DNA of 64,000 nt from Nitratireductor aestuarii (GTDB lineage: Bacteria > Pseudomonadota > Alphaproteobacteria > Rhizobiales > Rhizobiaceae), in the NCBI RefSeq assembly GCF_014641695.1, contig NZ_BMIF01000001.1:434001-498000 (forward strand), in the 5' to 3' direction. A program made the position numbers and the translations under genes. Within the stretch, counting starts at the first letter, position 1; the number at the start of each line of letters is the position of its first letter. Positions 47,531-58,126 of the stretch are shown piece after piece. The notes under the pieces are model-generated. The model had not been told where the DNA came from. It saw only the letters and a program-made list of their open reading frames with translations, and did not search any database.

Positions 47531-48872
47531 TCAACCTCGTCCGAACGCCGATCTTTCCGTGCCGGTGCGCCTCCAGCAGCAAGGCCGCCAGCACGATCGA
47601 GATCAGCAGCACGTTCCTGTCACTCAGCATCAGGCCGTGCAGCGAGCCGTAGCAGATGAGCGACAGCAGCATCAGCGTCAGCGTTTCGCGCACGGAAGCG
47701 TCGCCGCCCTTCCAGATCTTGCGGCTCACGACGACGAAGAAGGCCAGCATCAGGATCAAACCAACGAGACCGCGCTGGCGCAGTTCATCGAGCACGAAAT
47801 TGTGGACGTGGACGAAGTGTGAGAAAGTATCGCTGAATTGCGGTGGGATCATCGACTTGACCTGCCGCATGCTCTCGACACCACCGACTCCCGCGAGCGG
47901 ATGTTCCGCAATGGTTGCGAGCGCATTCTTCCAGAGCCGCAGCCGCACCCCTAACCCGGTCATCGGCTGCTGTTCGGGAACCTCACCCATTGCATCCTGG
48001 ATCTCGAGAACCGTGTAGTCGAATCGGTCGGCAAGGCTCGAGCTCATCTTTGCTCCAGCTATGGTTCCGACCACCACCAATGCGATCCCGCTGGCAATGA
48101 TGGCACTTCTGTGCTGCCGGGTGAGGAGCGTCTGGCCCTTCTTCCGCGCTAGCAAGATCCGAAAGATGTCGAAGGCGATTGCCATCAGAACCACCGGCAG
48201 GACGGAACGCGTCCCGGTCATGAACACCACTATTGCGCCCAGGTAGAACCAGAGGCTGCTGTCCGGCAGATATTTCGGCGCCGCGTCAACGCGGTGGCGC
48301 GCCAGGAGAGAGATCACGATCAGAACGAAGGCTGTATTGGCTTCGTTTCCGCCAAAACCGATCCGCATATCACCGGTCAGAAGCTCGACGATGGCAAGCG
48401 GCAAGGCAATGACGGTCGCGATTCTCGCACCCAGCACGATCTGGCGAAGTGGATCCTTGACCAGTGCAAAGCCCACCATCAGCAGCATGCCGGAGAGGAG
48501 ATAGACCGGGTAGCCGATCCATCGGATTTCCTTTGGCAGGTTGCCATGCAGAAGCAGGCCGACTGCCACTGCATAACCCACGTAGATCAGGCACCAGAAG
48601 CGATAGTCGGGATCGACACACTGGCTGATACGATGCCGGAAGGCCAGGAAATAGACGCCAGTCCCAATGAAGTAGGCAAAGACGATCATGTCCAGGTGGA
48701 GCTTGACGGCAAAGGCGGCCATTCCGGCGGACAGCAGAATGGGGTCGACGTGCCGCCGCAGCAGAAGGGTCCTGAACAGCCTTCCCTGATGGCGTGTGCT
48801 CTGGTCAGAAAGTTCGTTATGAGGAGGTACGACCGTGTCTACAAGTTCTAACGAAATATTACGGTCGCTCAT
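47520..48872 (-). CDS. O-antigen ligase family (Wzy_C/WaaL-like) membrane protein
   Basis: A 450-residue inner membrane protein with about eleven helices. The large periplasmic loop contains HPLAGVGGVESMRQ and the HVHNFVLDELRQRGLVGL segment, the conserved His/Arg region of O-antigen ligases and related polymerases. It would join an undecaprenyl-linked polymer to lipid A core. Distinguishing ligase from polymerase needs more than sequence. The start at 48872 (MSDRNISLE) has GGAG five bases upstream. Confidence 0.85.
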   Translation of the reverse strand: MSDRNISLELVDTVVPPHNELSDQSTRHQGRLFRTLLLRRHVDPILLSAGMAAFAVKLHLDMIVFAYFIGTGVYFLAFRHRISQCVDPDYRFWCLIYVGYAVAVGLLLHGNLPKEIRWIGYPVYLLSGMLLMVGFALVKDPLRQIVLGARIATVIALPLAIVELLTGDMRIGFGGNEANTAFVLIVISLLARHRVDAAPKYLPDSSLWFYLGAIVVFMTGTRSVLPVVLMAIAFDIFRILLARKKGQTLLTRQHRSAIIASGIALVVVGTIAGAKMSSSLADRFDYTVLEIQDAMGEVPEQQPMTGLGVRLRLWKNALATIAEHPLAGVGGVESMRQVKSMIPPQFSDTFSHFVHVHNFVLDELRQRGLVGLILMLAFFVVVSRKIWKGGDASVRETLTLMLLSLICYGSLHGLMLSDRNVLLISIVLAALLLEAHRHGKIGVRTRLINP

Positions 48873-48975
48873 TCGATCTCCAGCTCGCTCAGAAAGGGAC
48901 ACCGGTAAGAAAAACCTGCGTCCACGTTTCATTTTTCAATAGGCACGGCTTGAATCGATAATGTGAGACTGTAGC

Positions 48976-49010
48976 AAAAGAGCGTCCGATTTTCACCGGA
49001 CGCTCTTTTT
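48976..49010 (-). terminator. terminator after clpA
   Basis: GAGCGTCCG (48980-48988) pairs with CGGACGCTC (48997-49005), nine pairs, with T runs on both strands. It begins eight bases after the clpA stop; on the plus strand it has five T but no plus-strand gene ends near. Confidence 0.85.
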
Positions 49011-49017
49011 CTTGTGG

Positions 49018-51468
49018 TTAGTTCTTGCGAGGCAGCTGCGGGACAAGGCTCCGCTTTCGGGGCTCCTTGGCCGGCCCATCCTTCGGCTTGGCCGCAGCAG
49101 CTTTCGGCTTGGCTTTGCGAGCCGTCGCCTTCTTGGGCTTGGCCGGGGTCTCACGCTTTGGCCGCACCGGAACTTCGTCCGGAATCGACTCGAGCTTCAG
49201 ACCCTTCGCGCCGTCCTCCTTGTCCTCGACCGTTACCTTGACGGTGCCGCCCTTCTTGAGCTTGCCGAAAAGCACCTCTTCGGCCAGCGGCTTCTTGATG
49301 TGCTCCTGGATCACGCGACCGAGCGGGCGAGCCCCCATTCGTTCGTCGTAACCCTTCTCGGCGAGCCAGGCGATGGCGTCTTCCGAAAGGTCGAAGGTGA
49401 CATTCCGCTCGGCAAGCTGAGCTTCCAGCTGCATGACGAACTTCTGCACCACCTGATGGACAACCGGCGTAGGCAGGGCGCCGAACGGGATGATTGCGTC
49501 AAGCCTGTTGCGGAACTCCGGCGTGAAGAGCCTGTTGATGGCCTCCATGTCATCGCCTTCCCGCTTCGACGAACCAAAGCCGATGGCAGGCTTGGCCATG
49601 TCCGAAGCACCCGCGTTCGTCGTCATGATCAGGACGACATTGCGGAAGTCGATCTTCTTGCCGTTGTGGTCCGTCAGCTTGCCGTGGTCCATGACCTGCA
49701 GCAGGATGTTGAACAGGTCCGGATGCGCCTTCTCGATCTCATCAAGCAGCAGCACGCAATGCGGATGCTGGTCGACGCCGTCGGTGAGCAGACCACCCTG
49801 GTCGAAGCCGACATAGCCGGGAGGCGCACCGATCAGGCGGGAGACCGTGTGACGCTCCATGTACTCCGACATGTCGAAGCGGAGCAGTTCCACGCCCAGC
49901 GAGGCCGCCAGCTGCTTGGCCACTTCCGTCTTGCCGACGCCCGTAGGACCGGAGAACAGGTAGCTGCCGATCGGCTTCTCAGGTTCGCGCAGGCCGGCAC
50001 GCGCCAGCTTGATCGATGAGGCAAGCGCCTCGATCGCACGATCCTGACCATAGACGACCCGCTTCAGCTCGGCCTCAAGGTTTGCCAGAACCTTCTCGTC
50101 ATCGGCCGAGACGGTCTTCGGCGGGATGCGTGCCATGGTGGCAATCGTCGCCTCGATCTCCTTGACCGTTATGGTCTTGCGCCGCTTGGTCTCCGGCAGC
50201 AGCATCTGCGACGCACCGGTCTCATCGATGACGTCGATCGCCTTGTCAGGCAGCTTGCGGTCATTGATGTAGCGGGCCGAGAGCTCAACAGCCGCCTTGA
50301 TGGCGTCGTTGGTGTACTTGACCTTGTGGAAGTCCTCGAAATACGGACGCAGGCCCTGCATGATCTCGATCGCGTCAGGCACGCTCGGCTCGTTCACGTC
50401 GATCTTCTGGAAGCGACGGACGAGTGCCCGGTCCTTCTCGAAGAACTGGCGGAACTCCTTGTAAGTCGTTGATCCGATGCAACGAATTGCACCTGACGAC
50501 AGTGCGGGCTTCAGAAGGTTCGAGGCATCCATGGCGCCTCCGGAGGTCGCGCCTGCACCGATCACCGTATGGATCTCATCAATGAACAGAACCGCGCCGG
50601 GATAGTCTTCCAGCTCCTTGACGACCTGCTTCAGACGCTCCTCGAAGTCACCGCGATAACGGGTGCCGGCGAGCAGCGTGCCCATGTCCAGCGCGAAGAT
50701 CGTGGCATCGAGCAGCACTTCCGGCACATCGCCTTCAACGATGCGCTTGGCGAGCCCCTCCGCGATGGCGGTCTTGCCCACGCCGGGATCGCCCACATAG
50801 AGCGGGTTATTCTTGGAACGGCGGCAGAGGATCTGGATCGTGCGGTTGATCTCGGCCTCGCGGCCAACCAGCGGATCGATCTTGCCCTGGCGTGCCTTCT
50901 GGTTGAGGTTCACGCAATAGGCGGTCAGCGCATCCTGCTGCTGCTTCTTCTTCGAACCCTCATCCGCCTCGGCTGCACTTGCCTGGTCCTCGTCGGCCCC
51001 ACGCGGCGTGCGCGTTTCGGCCGAGCCCGGACGCTTGGCGATGCCATGGCTGATGTAGTTGACCGCGTCATAGCGGGTCATCTGCTGTTCCTGCAGGAAG
51101 TAGGCGGCATGGCTTTCGCGCTCGGCGAAGATCGCCACCAGCACATTGGCGCCCGAAACCTCCTCACGGCCAGACGACTGCACGTGGATGACCGCCCGCT
51201 GGATCACACGTTGAAAACCCGCCGTCGGCTTGGAATCCTCGTCATAGCCGGTGACAAGGTTGTCCAGCTCACCGTCGATATATTCAACAATGTTGCGTCT
51301 CAGGGCTTCCAGATCAACGTTGCAGGCACGCATGACAGCAGCTGCGTCCTGATCGTCGATCAACGCCAGCAGCAGGTGCTCCAGAGTGGCGTACTCATGA
51401 TGGCGTTCGTTGGCATAGGTCAGCGCCTGGTGCAACGCGCGTTCCAGCCCTTGTGAGAAAGCGGGCAT
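49018..51468 (-). CDS. clpA: ATP-dependent Clp protease ATP-binding subunit ClpA
   Basis: An 816-residue AAA+ unfoldase that feeds proteins to ClpP. The N domain (1-145) binds ClpS. The first ATPase has Walker A GDPGVGKT at 226-233 and FIDEIHT; the second has GPTGVGKT at 507-514 and LLDEIEKA. A Lys/Ser linker with KKKQQQ (about 160-180) is clade-like. The last 60 residues or so are an extra tail rich in Lys, Pro and Ala ([14 protein letters not shown]), absent from the 758-residue E. coli protein. It starts eight bases after clpS. Confidence 0.96.
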   Translation of the reverse strand: MPAFSQGLERALHQALTYANERHHEYATLEHLLLALIDDQDAAAVMRACNVDLEALRRNIVEYIDGELDNLVTGYDEDSKPTAGFQRVIQRAVIHVQSSGREEVSGANVLVAIFAERESHAAYFLQEQQMTRYDAVNYISHGIAKRPGSAETRTPRGADEDQASAAEADEGSKKKQQQDALTAYCVNLNQKARQGKIDPLVGREAEINRTIQILCRRSKNNPLYVGDPGVGKTAIAEGLAKRIVEGDVPEVLLDATIFALDMGTLLAGTRYRGDFEERLKQVVKELEDYPGAVLFIDEIHTVIGAGATSGGAMDASNLLKPALSSGAIRCIGSTTYKEFRQFFEKDRALVRRFQKIDVNEPSVPDAIEIMQGLRPYFEDFHKVKYTNDAIKAAVELSARYINDRKLPDKAIDVIDETGASQMLLPETKRRKTITVKEIEATIATMARIPPKTVSADDEKVLANLEAELKRVVYGQDRAIEALASSIKLARAGLREPEKPIGSYLFSGPTGVGKTEVAKQLAASLGVELLRFDMSEYMERHTVSRLIGAPPGYVGFDQGGLLTDGVDQHPHCVLLLDEIEKAHPDLFNILLQVMDHGKLTDHNGKKIDFRNVVLIMTTNAGASDMAKPAIGFGSSKREGDDMEAINRLFTPEFRNRLDAIIPFGALPTPVVHQVVQKFVMQLEAQLAERNVTFDLSEDAIAWLAEKGYDERMGARPLGRVIQEHIKKPLAEEVLFGKLKKGGTVKVTVEDKEDGAKGLKLESIPDEVPVRPKRETPAKPKKATARKAKPKAAAAKPKDGPAKEPRKRSLVPQLPRKN

Positions 51469-51476
51469 TCAAAACC

Positions 51477-51833
51477 TCATTTCTTCTCCATCACGCACTG
51501 AAGCGGATGTTGATGCTGACGGGCAAAATCCATGACCTGCGAGACCTTGGTTTCAGCCACCTCAAACGTATAGATACCACATTCACCAACGCCGTGATTA
51601 TGAACATGCCACATGATCTTTGTGGCCGTCTCACGATCTTTATGGAAAAATCTCTCCAGGACGTGCACGACGAATTCCATTGGTGTGTAATCGTCGTTCA
51701 AGAGCAATACGCGATAGAGGCTAGGCTTCTTGGTCTTCGTCCGCGTTTTTGTAATGACCGCGGTGCTGCGGCCGACACCATTGCCGCCCTCATCCCCACT
51801 CGTCATCCGTAACGTGTCCCCTGGCATTCTCAT
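51477..51833 (-). CDS. clpS: ClpS adaptor protein
   Basis: About 118 residues. ClpS hands N-degron substrates to ClpA. The core is complete: [20 protein letters not shown], the HxxG region [23 protein letters not shown] with the binding pocket, and the C-terminal [13 protein letters not shown]. The N-terminal 35 residues are variable. Starts at 51833, 51827 and 51806 are all possible; none has an ideal ribosome site. It is coupled to clpA. Confidence 0.93.
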   Translation of the reverse strand: MRMPGDTLRMTSGDEGGNGVGRSTAVITKTRTKTKKPSLYRVLLLNDDYTPMEFVVHVLERFFHKDRETATKIMWHVHNHGVGECGIYTFEVAETKVSQVMDFARQHQHPLQCVMEKK

Positions 51834-52181
51834 CTCGCGATCTTCAACTTCCTGTCCAACCGTCGCGCTCACTCTGAGCACGACATGTAGGGTGCTGCGG
51901 AACCGATTTTAAGCCCTTCTGTTCAGCACACAATACATTGGTTGAAACAATTGCCGCCAGACCGCAATGGGTGGATGGAAGCCGTTGCTCAACCTTTCGC
52001 GAGCACTCTGACCGGCCACATCAGACGTTGATCGGCTGTGGCACGCGAAGCTGAACGCGGTCGGCGGAAAATGGTTCACTTGACTGCACATCTCCCCCAA
52101 TCCGCAAAGAAACTTGCGCGCCAGAAACGCTTCGTGTCTTATTATCTGGCTAATAGAAATAATCCTTTTCAAGAAATCGTC

Positions 52182-52977
52182 ATGCTTTTAAATTTGATTT
52201 TCGCATTGTTCATAGTCGGAATTTTTTCCCTTTCGCTCAGATTGAACAAGATCGCGACACTATCGTTGTTGGTCTCGGTTCTTGGTTATCTGTCCATCGC
52301 TTCCTCAGCCCTCCCGGAATACCTGATGGAGCGCCTACAGACGCCCTATTCCCCGCGACTCCAATCGCCCGTCACGGACGATACTGCCTTCGTGGTATTT
52401 GGAATGGGCACGCAAAAAGATCGCGGCCGATGATCGGACCTATGTGGAGCCCCTCGCCTTCGCCTACGGACCACTGATGGCAGCCGTTGACATGTACCAT
52501 CAATGCGCCCAGGGACAGCTGAAGTGCACCTTCATCACTGCGGGTGCAGACATCGCCGGCAACGGCATCTCGGAAGCCGAAGTGAGCGCCCGCGCCCTCA
52601 TCAAGGCAGGCATCCCCACTCAGGCGATCATTCGCGAGGAAGAGAGCCTGAACACCTGGGAAAGCAGCCGGCACGTTGGTGAGATCCTGCACAGCCTGAA
52701 GCCGAAACGGGTGGTTCTTCTGCAGAGCGCGCCGATGATGAAGCGCAGCCTGCTCTATCTGGAACACTTCGGCGTGATCGCTGAACCCATGGCCGCTGCC
52801 TACCTGACAACGTCACACACGAACATGTCCGCCACCGGGCTCAATTTTCTTGCCGCTGAAGTGGGCTTCCAGGAGCATTTCGATATCTGGCGTTACACTC
52901 TTTACAACTACCTGGGATGGAACGAGCCGAAGGAGCCGCCGTTGGCTTTGGGCGAACTGTCGCAGAGTTCAACTTAA
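52182..52977 (+). pseudogene. YdcF-like (DUF218) membrane protein interrupted by a frameshift
   Basis: Two overlapping frames together make one YdcF-like protein of about 264 residues. The first (from 52182, MLLNLIFALF) supplies two N-terminal membrane helices and TDDTAFVVFGMGTQK. The second (52399-52977) continues with IAADDRTYVEPLAFAYGP and the DUF218 core (FITAGADIAGNGISEAE, VVLLQSAPMMKRS). The break is at AAAAA, 52414-52418; removing one A joins the frames exactly. It could be a genuine mutation, phase variation or a sequence error. Proteins of this family act near the inner membrane, with functions mostly unknown. An intact relative lies at 58803-59609. Confidence 0.75.
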
Positions 52978-53154
52978 TTACGACTTTGCCATAATCATCA
53001 CAAATCCGTCCCGCATCAGGGACCCCAAAGCCGTGCGAGCTAGCGTTCCCCGTTGAGCGCAGGTAGGCGGGAGACATTGCCTGCGGACAACGCGTCGACA
53101 TGCTCACGCGCCACTCCACAACGGTAATTTTCCGTAAATATCATAACTGCCATA

Positions 53155-53168
53155 AACCAATTGGTAAC
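53155..53168. promoter_or_regulatory. AACCAATTGGTAAC motif upstream of the dac gene
   Basis: This nearly symmetrical motif lies about 60-70 bases before the carboxypeptidase start. A close copy (AACCAGTTGGTAAC) stands at 58758-58771 upstream of the 34-codon gene. It partly resembles a CtrA site (TTAACC). Confidence 0.35.
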
Positions 53169-53226
53169 GCTGCTCGCACTAGTGTCGGAGACAAGGGGTT
53201 GATGACCTCTACTCCAGAAAAAAGCA

Positions 53227-54609
53227 GTGGGTGTGACGGTGCGTCAGGCGTTGTTGGGTATCAGTAACTTTGTTCAAAACATCTCACGAGGCCGCGGCAA
53301 GGTTGCCATTATTGCGGCCGTGATGTTGGGGCTGGCCTCTCCGGCCATCGCAAATCCAAAGTACGCGGGTATCGTGGTTGACGCCAAGACCGGCAAGGTT
53401 CTTTACGAGGAAAATGCGGACGCTCCGCGTTTCCCGGCGTCTCTTACGAAGATGATGACTCTCTATCTGACGTTCGAAGCGTTGGATGCGGGCAAGATCT
53501 CGAAAAGCACGCGTGTTACCTTCTCCAAGCATGCAGCCGCCGAGCCGCCTACCAAGCTCGGCATCGGCGCAGGCAACAGCATCACCGTCGAACAGGCAAT
53601 CCTGAGCCTGGTCACCAAGTCGGCCAATGACGCGGCCACGGCTTTGGGCGAACTGCTGGGCGGCTCGGAAAAGAACTTTGCGGCCATGATGACCACGAAG
53701 GCTCGTCAGCTTGGCATGGGTCGCACCGTGTTCCGCAATGCCAATGGCCTTCCGAACGACGCCCAGAAGACCACGGCACGTGACATGGCGAAGCTCGGCA
53801 TTGCGCTGCGTGAGCATTTCCCGCACCACTACAAGTACTTCTCGACGCGTTCCTTCGCGTTCGGGAAGCAGCAGATCCGCAACCACAACAACCTGCTTGG
53901 TGTTGTGAATGGCGTTGACGGCATCAAGACCGGCTACACCCGGGCCTCAGGTTACAACCTCGTTTCGTCGGTTCAGGCAGACGGTCGCAGCATCGTCGCG
54001 GTGGTGATGGGTGGCTCCAGCGGCCGTGCCCGTGACAACCAGATGGCAGCCCTCATCAAGCGCTACCTCCCGAATGCTTCAACCGGTCGCGACCAGCAGC
54101 TGATCGCCCGTGGTCCGGTCGTCGTTCAGCCCAGGCAGCAGCAGATTGCCGCGAACGACAATGTTGCCAAGGCAGCGGTCGTGGCATCGATCCTTCCGTC
54201 GAGCGCTCCCATTCCGGTTGAGCGTCCGTCCGATGCCCTGCCGATCACCGCTTACGCCCAGGAAAAGAGCTCCTCCGAGCGTGACCCGTTGGCCCGCATC
54301 GTAGCCGAGAGCGCCCACATGGAAGTCGATCCGGTTCACACCGCATCCGCTACGCCGTCGAGCGGCTGGGTCATCCAGGTTGCCTCCATGCCGTCTAAGA
54401 CCGAAGCGCTCCGCTTCCTTGAGAACATGAAGGAAAAGGTCGGCTCCCCGCTCTCCAAGGCGTCTGCGTTCACCGAGACCTTCGAGCACAAGGGCCGCAC
54501 GTATCACCGTGCACGCTTCGGCGGCTTCGACGACAAGGTTTCCGCCTGGAACGCCTGCGAGACGCTGAAGAAGCAGAAGATCCAGTGCTTCGCCGTGGTT
54601 GCGAACTAA
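53227..54609 (+). CDS. D-alanyl-D-alanine carboxypeptidase with C-terminal SPOR domain
   Basis: A 460-residue exported S11-family enzyme. A signal peptide (about 25-43) precedes the penicillin-binding domain with all three motifs intact: S72-L-T-K75, S132-A-N134 and K234-T-G236. A Pro/Gln-rich linker follows, then a SPOR domain (about 380-460: SGWVIQVASMPSKTEA, ARFGGFDDKVSAWNACETL) that directs it to septal peptidoglycan. The start is GTG 53227 or, in frame, GTG 53233 or 53239; no good ribosome site decides. An overlapping 21-codon frame from about 53201 could be a leader. It is the active counterpart of the altered homologue at 16435-17646. Confidence 0.93.
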   Translation: MGVTVRQALLGISNFVQNISRGRGKVAIIAAVMLGLASPAIANPKYAGIVVDAKTGKVLYEENADAPRFPASLTKMMTLYLTFEALDAGKISKSTRVTFSKHAAAEPPTKLGIGAGNSITVEQAILSLVTKSANDAATALGELLGGSEKNFAAMMTTKARQLGMGRTVFRNANGLPNDAQKTTARDMAKLGIALREHFPHHYKYFSTRSFAFGKQQIRNHNNLLGVVNGVDGIKTGYTRASGYNLVSSVQADGRSIVAVVMGGSSGRARDNQMAALIKRYLPNASTGRDQQLIARGPVVVQPRQQQIAANDNVAKAAVVASILPSSAPIPVERPSDALPITAYAQEKSSSERDPLARIVAESAHMEVDPVHTASATPSSGWVIQVASMPSKTEALRFLENMKEKVGSPLSKASAFTETFEHKGRTYHRARFGGFDDKVSAWNACETLKKQKIQCFAVVAN

Positions 54610-54617
54610 GAACTTCG

Positions 54618-54643
54618 CGGGGCCGTTCCGTCGGCCCCGTTTC
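54618..54643 (+). terminator. terminator after the SPOR-domain carboxypeptidase
   Basis: CGGGGCCG (54618-54625) pairs with CGGCCCCG (54632-54639), loop TTCCGT, then TTT. It lies eight bases after the stop. Confidence 0.75.
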
Positions 54644-54754
54644 CGGAACCACGGGCCTGGGGTTGGCCCAGGGAACCGGGTGATCTCCAGCCAGGATTTG
54701 AAGCGGAGATCAGCAGAGTGACGAGATAGTAGGTAACGTTGCGTTTTGGGGAGA

Positions 54755-55450
54755 CTAGCCGTGTTTGGACAAGAGGACGTCCTTGGCTTCATTGATACGA
54801 GCAGCAAGAAAAGACGAGCCCCCAACATCGGGATGTACTCGCTGCATAAGGCGGCGATGAGCCTCTCTGATCTGCGTCGCAGAAGCACCAGCTTCAAGAC
54901 CAAGAATCTCGTAGGCCTCCTGCTCTGTCATGCCGCCAGAACGGCCCGGGCTTCCCTGCCCCGCACTTCCGTTCGCATCAACGCGGTCTCGCCATCCGGC
55001 AAAACGGCCATCAAGATACGTCTCTAGGAGACGAACGCTGTCCTCATCGCCCCGACATTCACCATGAAGGGCGATGAGATCATCGAGGGACAGGTCAGCG
55101 AGTTGCCTTCCCTGAAAATGTCCGGCGAGCACCCGGCCCTCCAGCTCCCCGCTGTCGTGATCAAGCTCCATCTCAAGCATTGACGACTGAACCCTCGAGC
55201 GCTGCCCGGGGGTCGGCTTTGCCCTCGCCGTGTAGCGGTTGCGTCCTGCCCATCCCAGAGCACCTGAAATCAGCATGCCGCCAAGGCCTGCTCTTCCAAA
55301 AAGCAACAGTAGCAGGCCGAAAAGTCCCAGAACAATGGGTCCGGCCCAGCGCAGAACCGTTGCTATCGCCGCCGGACTGGCCCGCAGGAATGCGTAGACG
55401 GAAGCGCCCGCAAGAAGCAGGGCCAGGACAATGGGTACCGCTATGGTCAT
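54755..55450 (-). CDS. membrane-anchored J-domain protein
   Basis: A 231-residue protein with two N-terminal membrane helices (about 5-25 and 35-60), a middle soluble region and a C-terminal J domain (about 165-231) with HPD at 206-208. The J domain should stimulate a DnaK-type ATPase at the inner membrane, as for Tim14/DjlA-like proteins. The terminal placement is the reverse of DnaJ. Its ATG overlaps the stop of the VWA gene (ATGA), so the two proteins are made together. Confidence 0.87.
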   Translation of the reverse strand: MTIAVPIVLALLLAGASVYAFLRASPAAIATVLRWAGPIVLGLFGLLLLLFGRAGLGGMLISGALGWAGRNRYTARAKPTPGQRSRVQSSMLEMELDHDSGELEGRVLAGHFQGRQLADLSLDDLIALHGECRGDEDSVRLLETYLDGRFAGWRDRVDANGSAGQGSPGRSGGMTEQEAYEILGLEAGASATQIREAHRRLMQRVHPDVGGSSFLAARINEAKDVLLSKHG

Positions 55451-56175
55451 GGTTTCCTGCCGCTCAAATGCTCGAGCATGAGTTGATCTTCGGGCTTGCC
55501 GCGTGCCGCAAGCGCCTTAAGGCCACCCGTGGCGTAGACCGCGACAGCCGAAAGCAGCTTTGCCAGATGGTCAGCAGCTGAGCTGTCGAAGCGGAACCAT
55601 GCGCCGCGCGACAGCCTGGCGATCTCCTTGAATGCGCCGGTTGCCACCGGATCGTTACCTTCCTGGAAGACGAAGACCGGAACGCCCTTCAGCCCGAGTT
55701 CTCCAGCCTTGGCCGCGAGGTCGTCGACGTTCTCCTCCATTGCGTCACCAATGAAGACGACCGCATTGACCTTGGTTGTGGCATGTTCCTTGAGAGCATG
55801 GGCAAGAACCTTGCGGATCTGCGTGTACCCGCCGCGGCAGTCGATCTTGGTCATGAGGTTTTTGAGCGCGTTTGTATCGCTCACGAAGCGCGAGGCGCGG
55901 CATTCATCCAGGCCACGGTAGTAGACGAGCTGAACCTGCAGCCCGCCCGCCTTGGCCACAGCATCGAACATGTGTGCCTGGATTTCGCAGGCGAGATCCC
56001 AGGTGGGTTGGCGGCTCATGGTGGCATCGAGCGCGAGGATCAGCCGTCCCGCACTCCCGCCCTGTGGCGCAAGTGCCCGCGCCTGCCGCACAAAGGCATC
56101 GATTGCCTTGCTGTCGGATCGCGCGGCCGCGACATCGCCAGGATTGCTCTTTACGGGCGTCTGCTTGTTGCTCAT
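55447..56175 (-). CDS. VWA-domain protein
   Basis: A 242-residue cytoplasmic protein with a von Willebrand A fold. The metal site reads LALDATMS (D50, T52, S54), a DxTxS variant of MIDAS. Later blocks are [10 protein letters not shown] and [10 protein letters not shown] with the second metal Asp. No signal peptide is seen. The partner is unknown; tight coupling to the J-domain gene suggests a chaperone-linked function. The domain covers most of the chain. Confidence 0.85.
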   Translation of the reverse strand: MSNKQTPVKSNPGDVAAARSDSKAIDAFVRQARALAPQGGSAGRLILALDATMSRQPTWDLACEIQAHMFDAVAKAGGLQVQLVYYRGLDECRASRFVSDTNALKNLMTKIDCRGGYTQIRKVLAHALKEHATTKVNAVVFIGDAMEENVDDLAAKAGELGLKGVPVFVFQEGNDPVATGAFKEIARLSRGAWFRFDSSAADHLAKLLSAVAVYATGGLKALAARGKPEDQLMLEHLSGRKP

Positions 56176-56247
56176 GCCTTGAAGATGTGGGCCAGCAATC
56201 GCCCTGACAAGCCCTGATCGTCAGGCGGAGAGGTTTTTCAGGTGAGT

Positions 56248-56679
56248 TTAAAGCAGACCCAGCTCGGCCAGTTCCCGGCGCAGGCTGTCCGGCAGCTCGC
56301 CCGTGCCCGATGCACCGACGTCAGCAGGGACATCTTCAGGCGACAGATAGCGCCAGCCCTGGAACGGGCGGCGCGGTACCCACTCCGTGCGCACCACGAC
56401 AGGATCGAGAACCAGATGGCAGCGGTTGACGCCTTCGGAGTCGCGGAAGGGCCGAACGTCGAGCAGGCGCTGACGGCATGTGATACCGCCCTTCATCACC
56501 CAGTAGAGCGAACCACCATCGGTCAGCTCCTCCACGCGCTTCGGGATCATGCGTGTGGTGTGATACTGTTCAGCTGGCGCCCCTCGCCGCTTCTTGTCCT
56601 CCAGCGTGAAATCGATCCACGCTTCGAGTTCTTCCGGCGAGCTGCAACCGACACAAAGCTTTAAGATGTTCAGGGCCAT
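56248..56679 (-). CDS. DUF1489 protein
   Basis: A 143-residue protein of the DUF1489 family, widespread in alphaproteobacteria and of unknown function. LNILKLCVGCSSPEELEAWI, HTTRMIPKR, GSLYWVMKG and WRYLSPEDVPADVG are the conserved blocks. The start at 56679 matches the family; six residues of open frame precede it. It follows sdaA by 46 bases on the same strand. Confidence 0.88.
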   Translation of the reverse strand: MALNILKLCVGCSSPEELEAWIDFTLEDKKRRGAPAEQYHTTRMIPKRVEELTDGGSLYWVMKGGITCRQRLLDVRPFRDSEGVNRCHLVLDPVVVRTEWVPRRPFQGWRYLSPEDVPADVGASGTGELPDSLRRELAELGLL

Positions 56680-56725
56680 GGCTGCGGTTTCGCGCAAATG
56701 TGCCCGCAGGTCAATGCGTCATGAG

Positions 56726-58126
56726 TTAACACTCGATCACATTGACCGCGAGCCCACCGAGGCTCGTTTCCTTGTAGCGCTCGTTCATGTCGACGCCCGT
56801 CTGGCGCATGGTTTCGACTGCTGCGTCGAGCGAAACGAGATGCCTGCCGTCCCCCTTCAGCGCCAGCGAGGCGGCCGTGACAGCCTTGACCGCGCCCAAG
56901 GCGTTGCGCTCGATACAGGGCACCTGCACCAGTCCGCCCACAGGATCACAGGTCATGCCAAGATGATGCTCGAGCGCGATTTCAGCCGCATTTTCCACCT
57001 GCATTGGCGTTCCGCCCATGAGCGCTGCGAGACCTGCAGCCGCCATGGCCGAAGCGGAACCCACCTCGCCCTGGCACCCCATCTCAGCACCTGAGATCGA
57101 GGCATTATGCTTGATGAGCCCGCCGACGGCAGCCGCCGTCAGGAAGAAATCGTGGATCTGCCGTTCTTCGGCTTCCGGATAAAATCGTATCCAGTAGTGC
57201 AGCACCGCCGGAATGACGCCCGCCGCTCCATTGGTGGGAGCGGTGACGACCCGACCACCAGCCGCGTTCTCTTCATTCACCGCCATGGCATAGACGGAAA
57301 GCCAGTCATTGGCCGCAAGCGGATTGGGCCGGTTGCTCACCCAGTCGTCTTCCATCTTCTCGAACAGCCGACGCGCCCGGCGCTGGACCTTGAGCCCACC
57401 CGGCAGCTCCCCATCCTGGGAGAGACCGCGCGCCACACAGGCTTTCATCGCCTGCCAGATGTGTTCGATCCCTGTATCGAGCTCTTCCTCGCTGCGGGTT
57501 GCTAGCTCATTGGCCCGTTTCATCTCGGCGATTGAAAGGTTTGAGGCCGTCGCCATGTCTAGCATCTCGCGCGCACTGGCAAAGGGGTAAGGCACGGCGA
57601 GCAAGTCCTGCTGGCCGGAACCGCTCTTCCGGCCCTGCAGCTCTTCCTCCGAGACCACGAAACCGCCACCGATGGAATAATAGACGCGACGCAGGAGAAG
57701 TCTGTCTTCGGCGTCGTAAGCGCAGAACTGCATTCCGTTGGCATGACCCGGCAAAGGGTGCTTCCGGTCGAAGACGAGATCCGTCTGCGGATCAAACCTG
57801 TATGGAGGATGCCCTGCCGGCGCGACCATCTTGCGCGCAGCGATCGCCTGAAGCGCAGGTTCGATCTCGTCCGGATCGATGGTCTCCGGTGAAAAGCTCT
57901 GCAGACCGAGGATCACAGCCCGGTCGGTTGCATGCCCAGTGCCGGTAAAAGCAAGGGAGCCATGAAGGCTTACCGATATGCGTGCCACTTCTGTGCCTGC
58001 GGGTCGCGGCCAGTCGCCGGATTTTACCTCATCGAGAAAACGTCGGGCAGCCACCATCGGCCCCATGGTGTGGGAACTCGACGGACCGATGCCGATCTTG
58101 AAGAGATCAAAAACCGAAAGGAACAA
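56726..58126 (-). CDS. sdaA: L-serine ammonia-lyase (iron-sulfur type)
   Basis: A 466-residue single-chain enzyme that turns serine into pyruvate and ammonia. The N-terminal beta domain starts [23 protein letters not shown]. The alpha domain has the cluster cysteines in [16 protein letters not shown] and PCIERN and the C-terminal catalytic region. The start is TTG 58126: AAGAGG lies eight bases upstream and the product then begins MFLSVFDLF as in relatives, while the open frame to 58207 adds unrelated residues. Next to it lie DUF1489 (downstream) and a noncoding stretch. Confidence 0.95.
   Translation of the reverse strand: MFLSVFDLFKIGIGPSSSHTMGPMVAARRFLDEVKSGDWPRPAGTEVARISVSLHGSLAFTGTGHATDRAVILGLQSFSPETIDPDEIEPALQAIAARKMVAPAGHPPYRFDPQTDLVFDRKHPLPGHANGMQFCAYDAEDRLLLRRVYYSIGGGFVVSEEELQGRKSGSGQQDLLAVPYPFASAREMLDMATASNLSIAEMKRANELATRSEEELDTGIEHIWQAMKACVARGLSQDGELPGGLKVQRRARRLFEKMEDDWVSNRPNPLAANDWLSVYAMAVNEENAAGGRVVTAPTNGAAGVIPAVLHYWIRFYPEAEERQIHDFFLTAAAVGGLIKHNASISGAEMGCQGEVGSASAMAAAGLAALMGGTPMQVENAAEIALEHHLGMTCDPVGGLVQVPCIERNALGAVKAVTAASLALKGDGRHLVSLDAAVETMRQTGVDMNERYKETSLGGLAVNVIEC

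Noticed and set aside
53201-53266. 21-codon frame overlapping the start of the SPOR carboxypeptidase
   Set aside because: It could be a leader peptide, but nothing beyond a weak GGGG supports translation.
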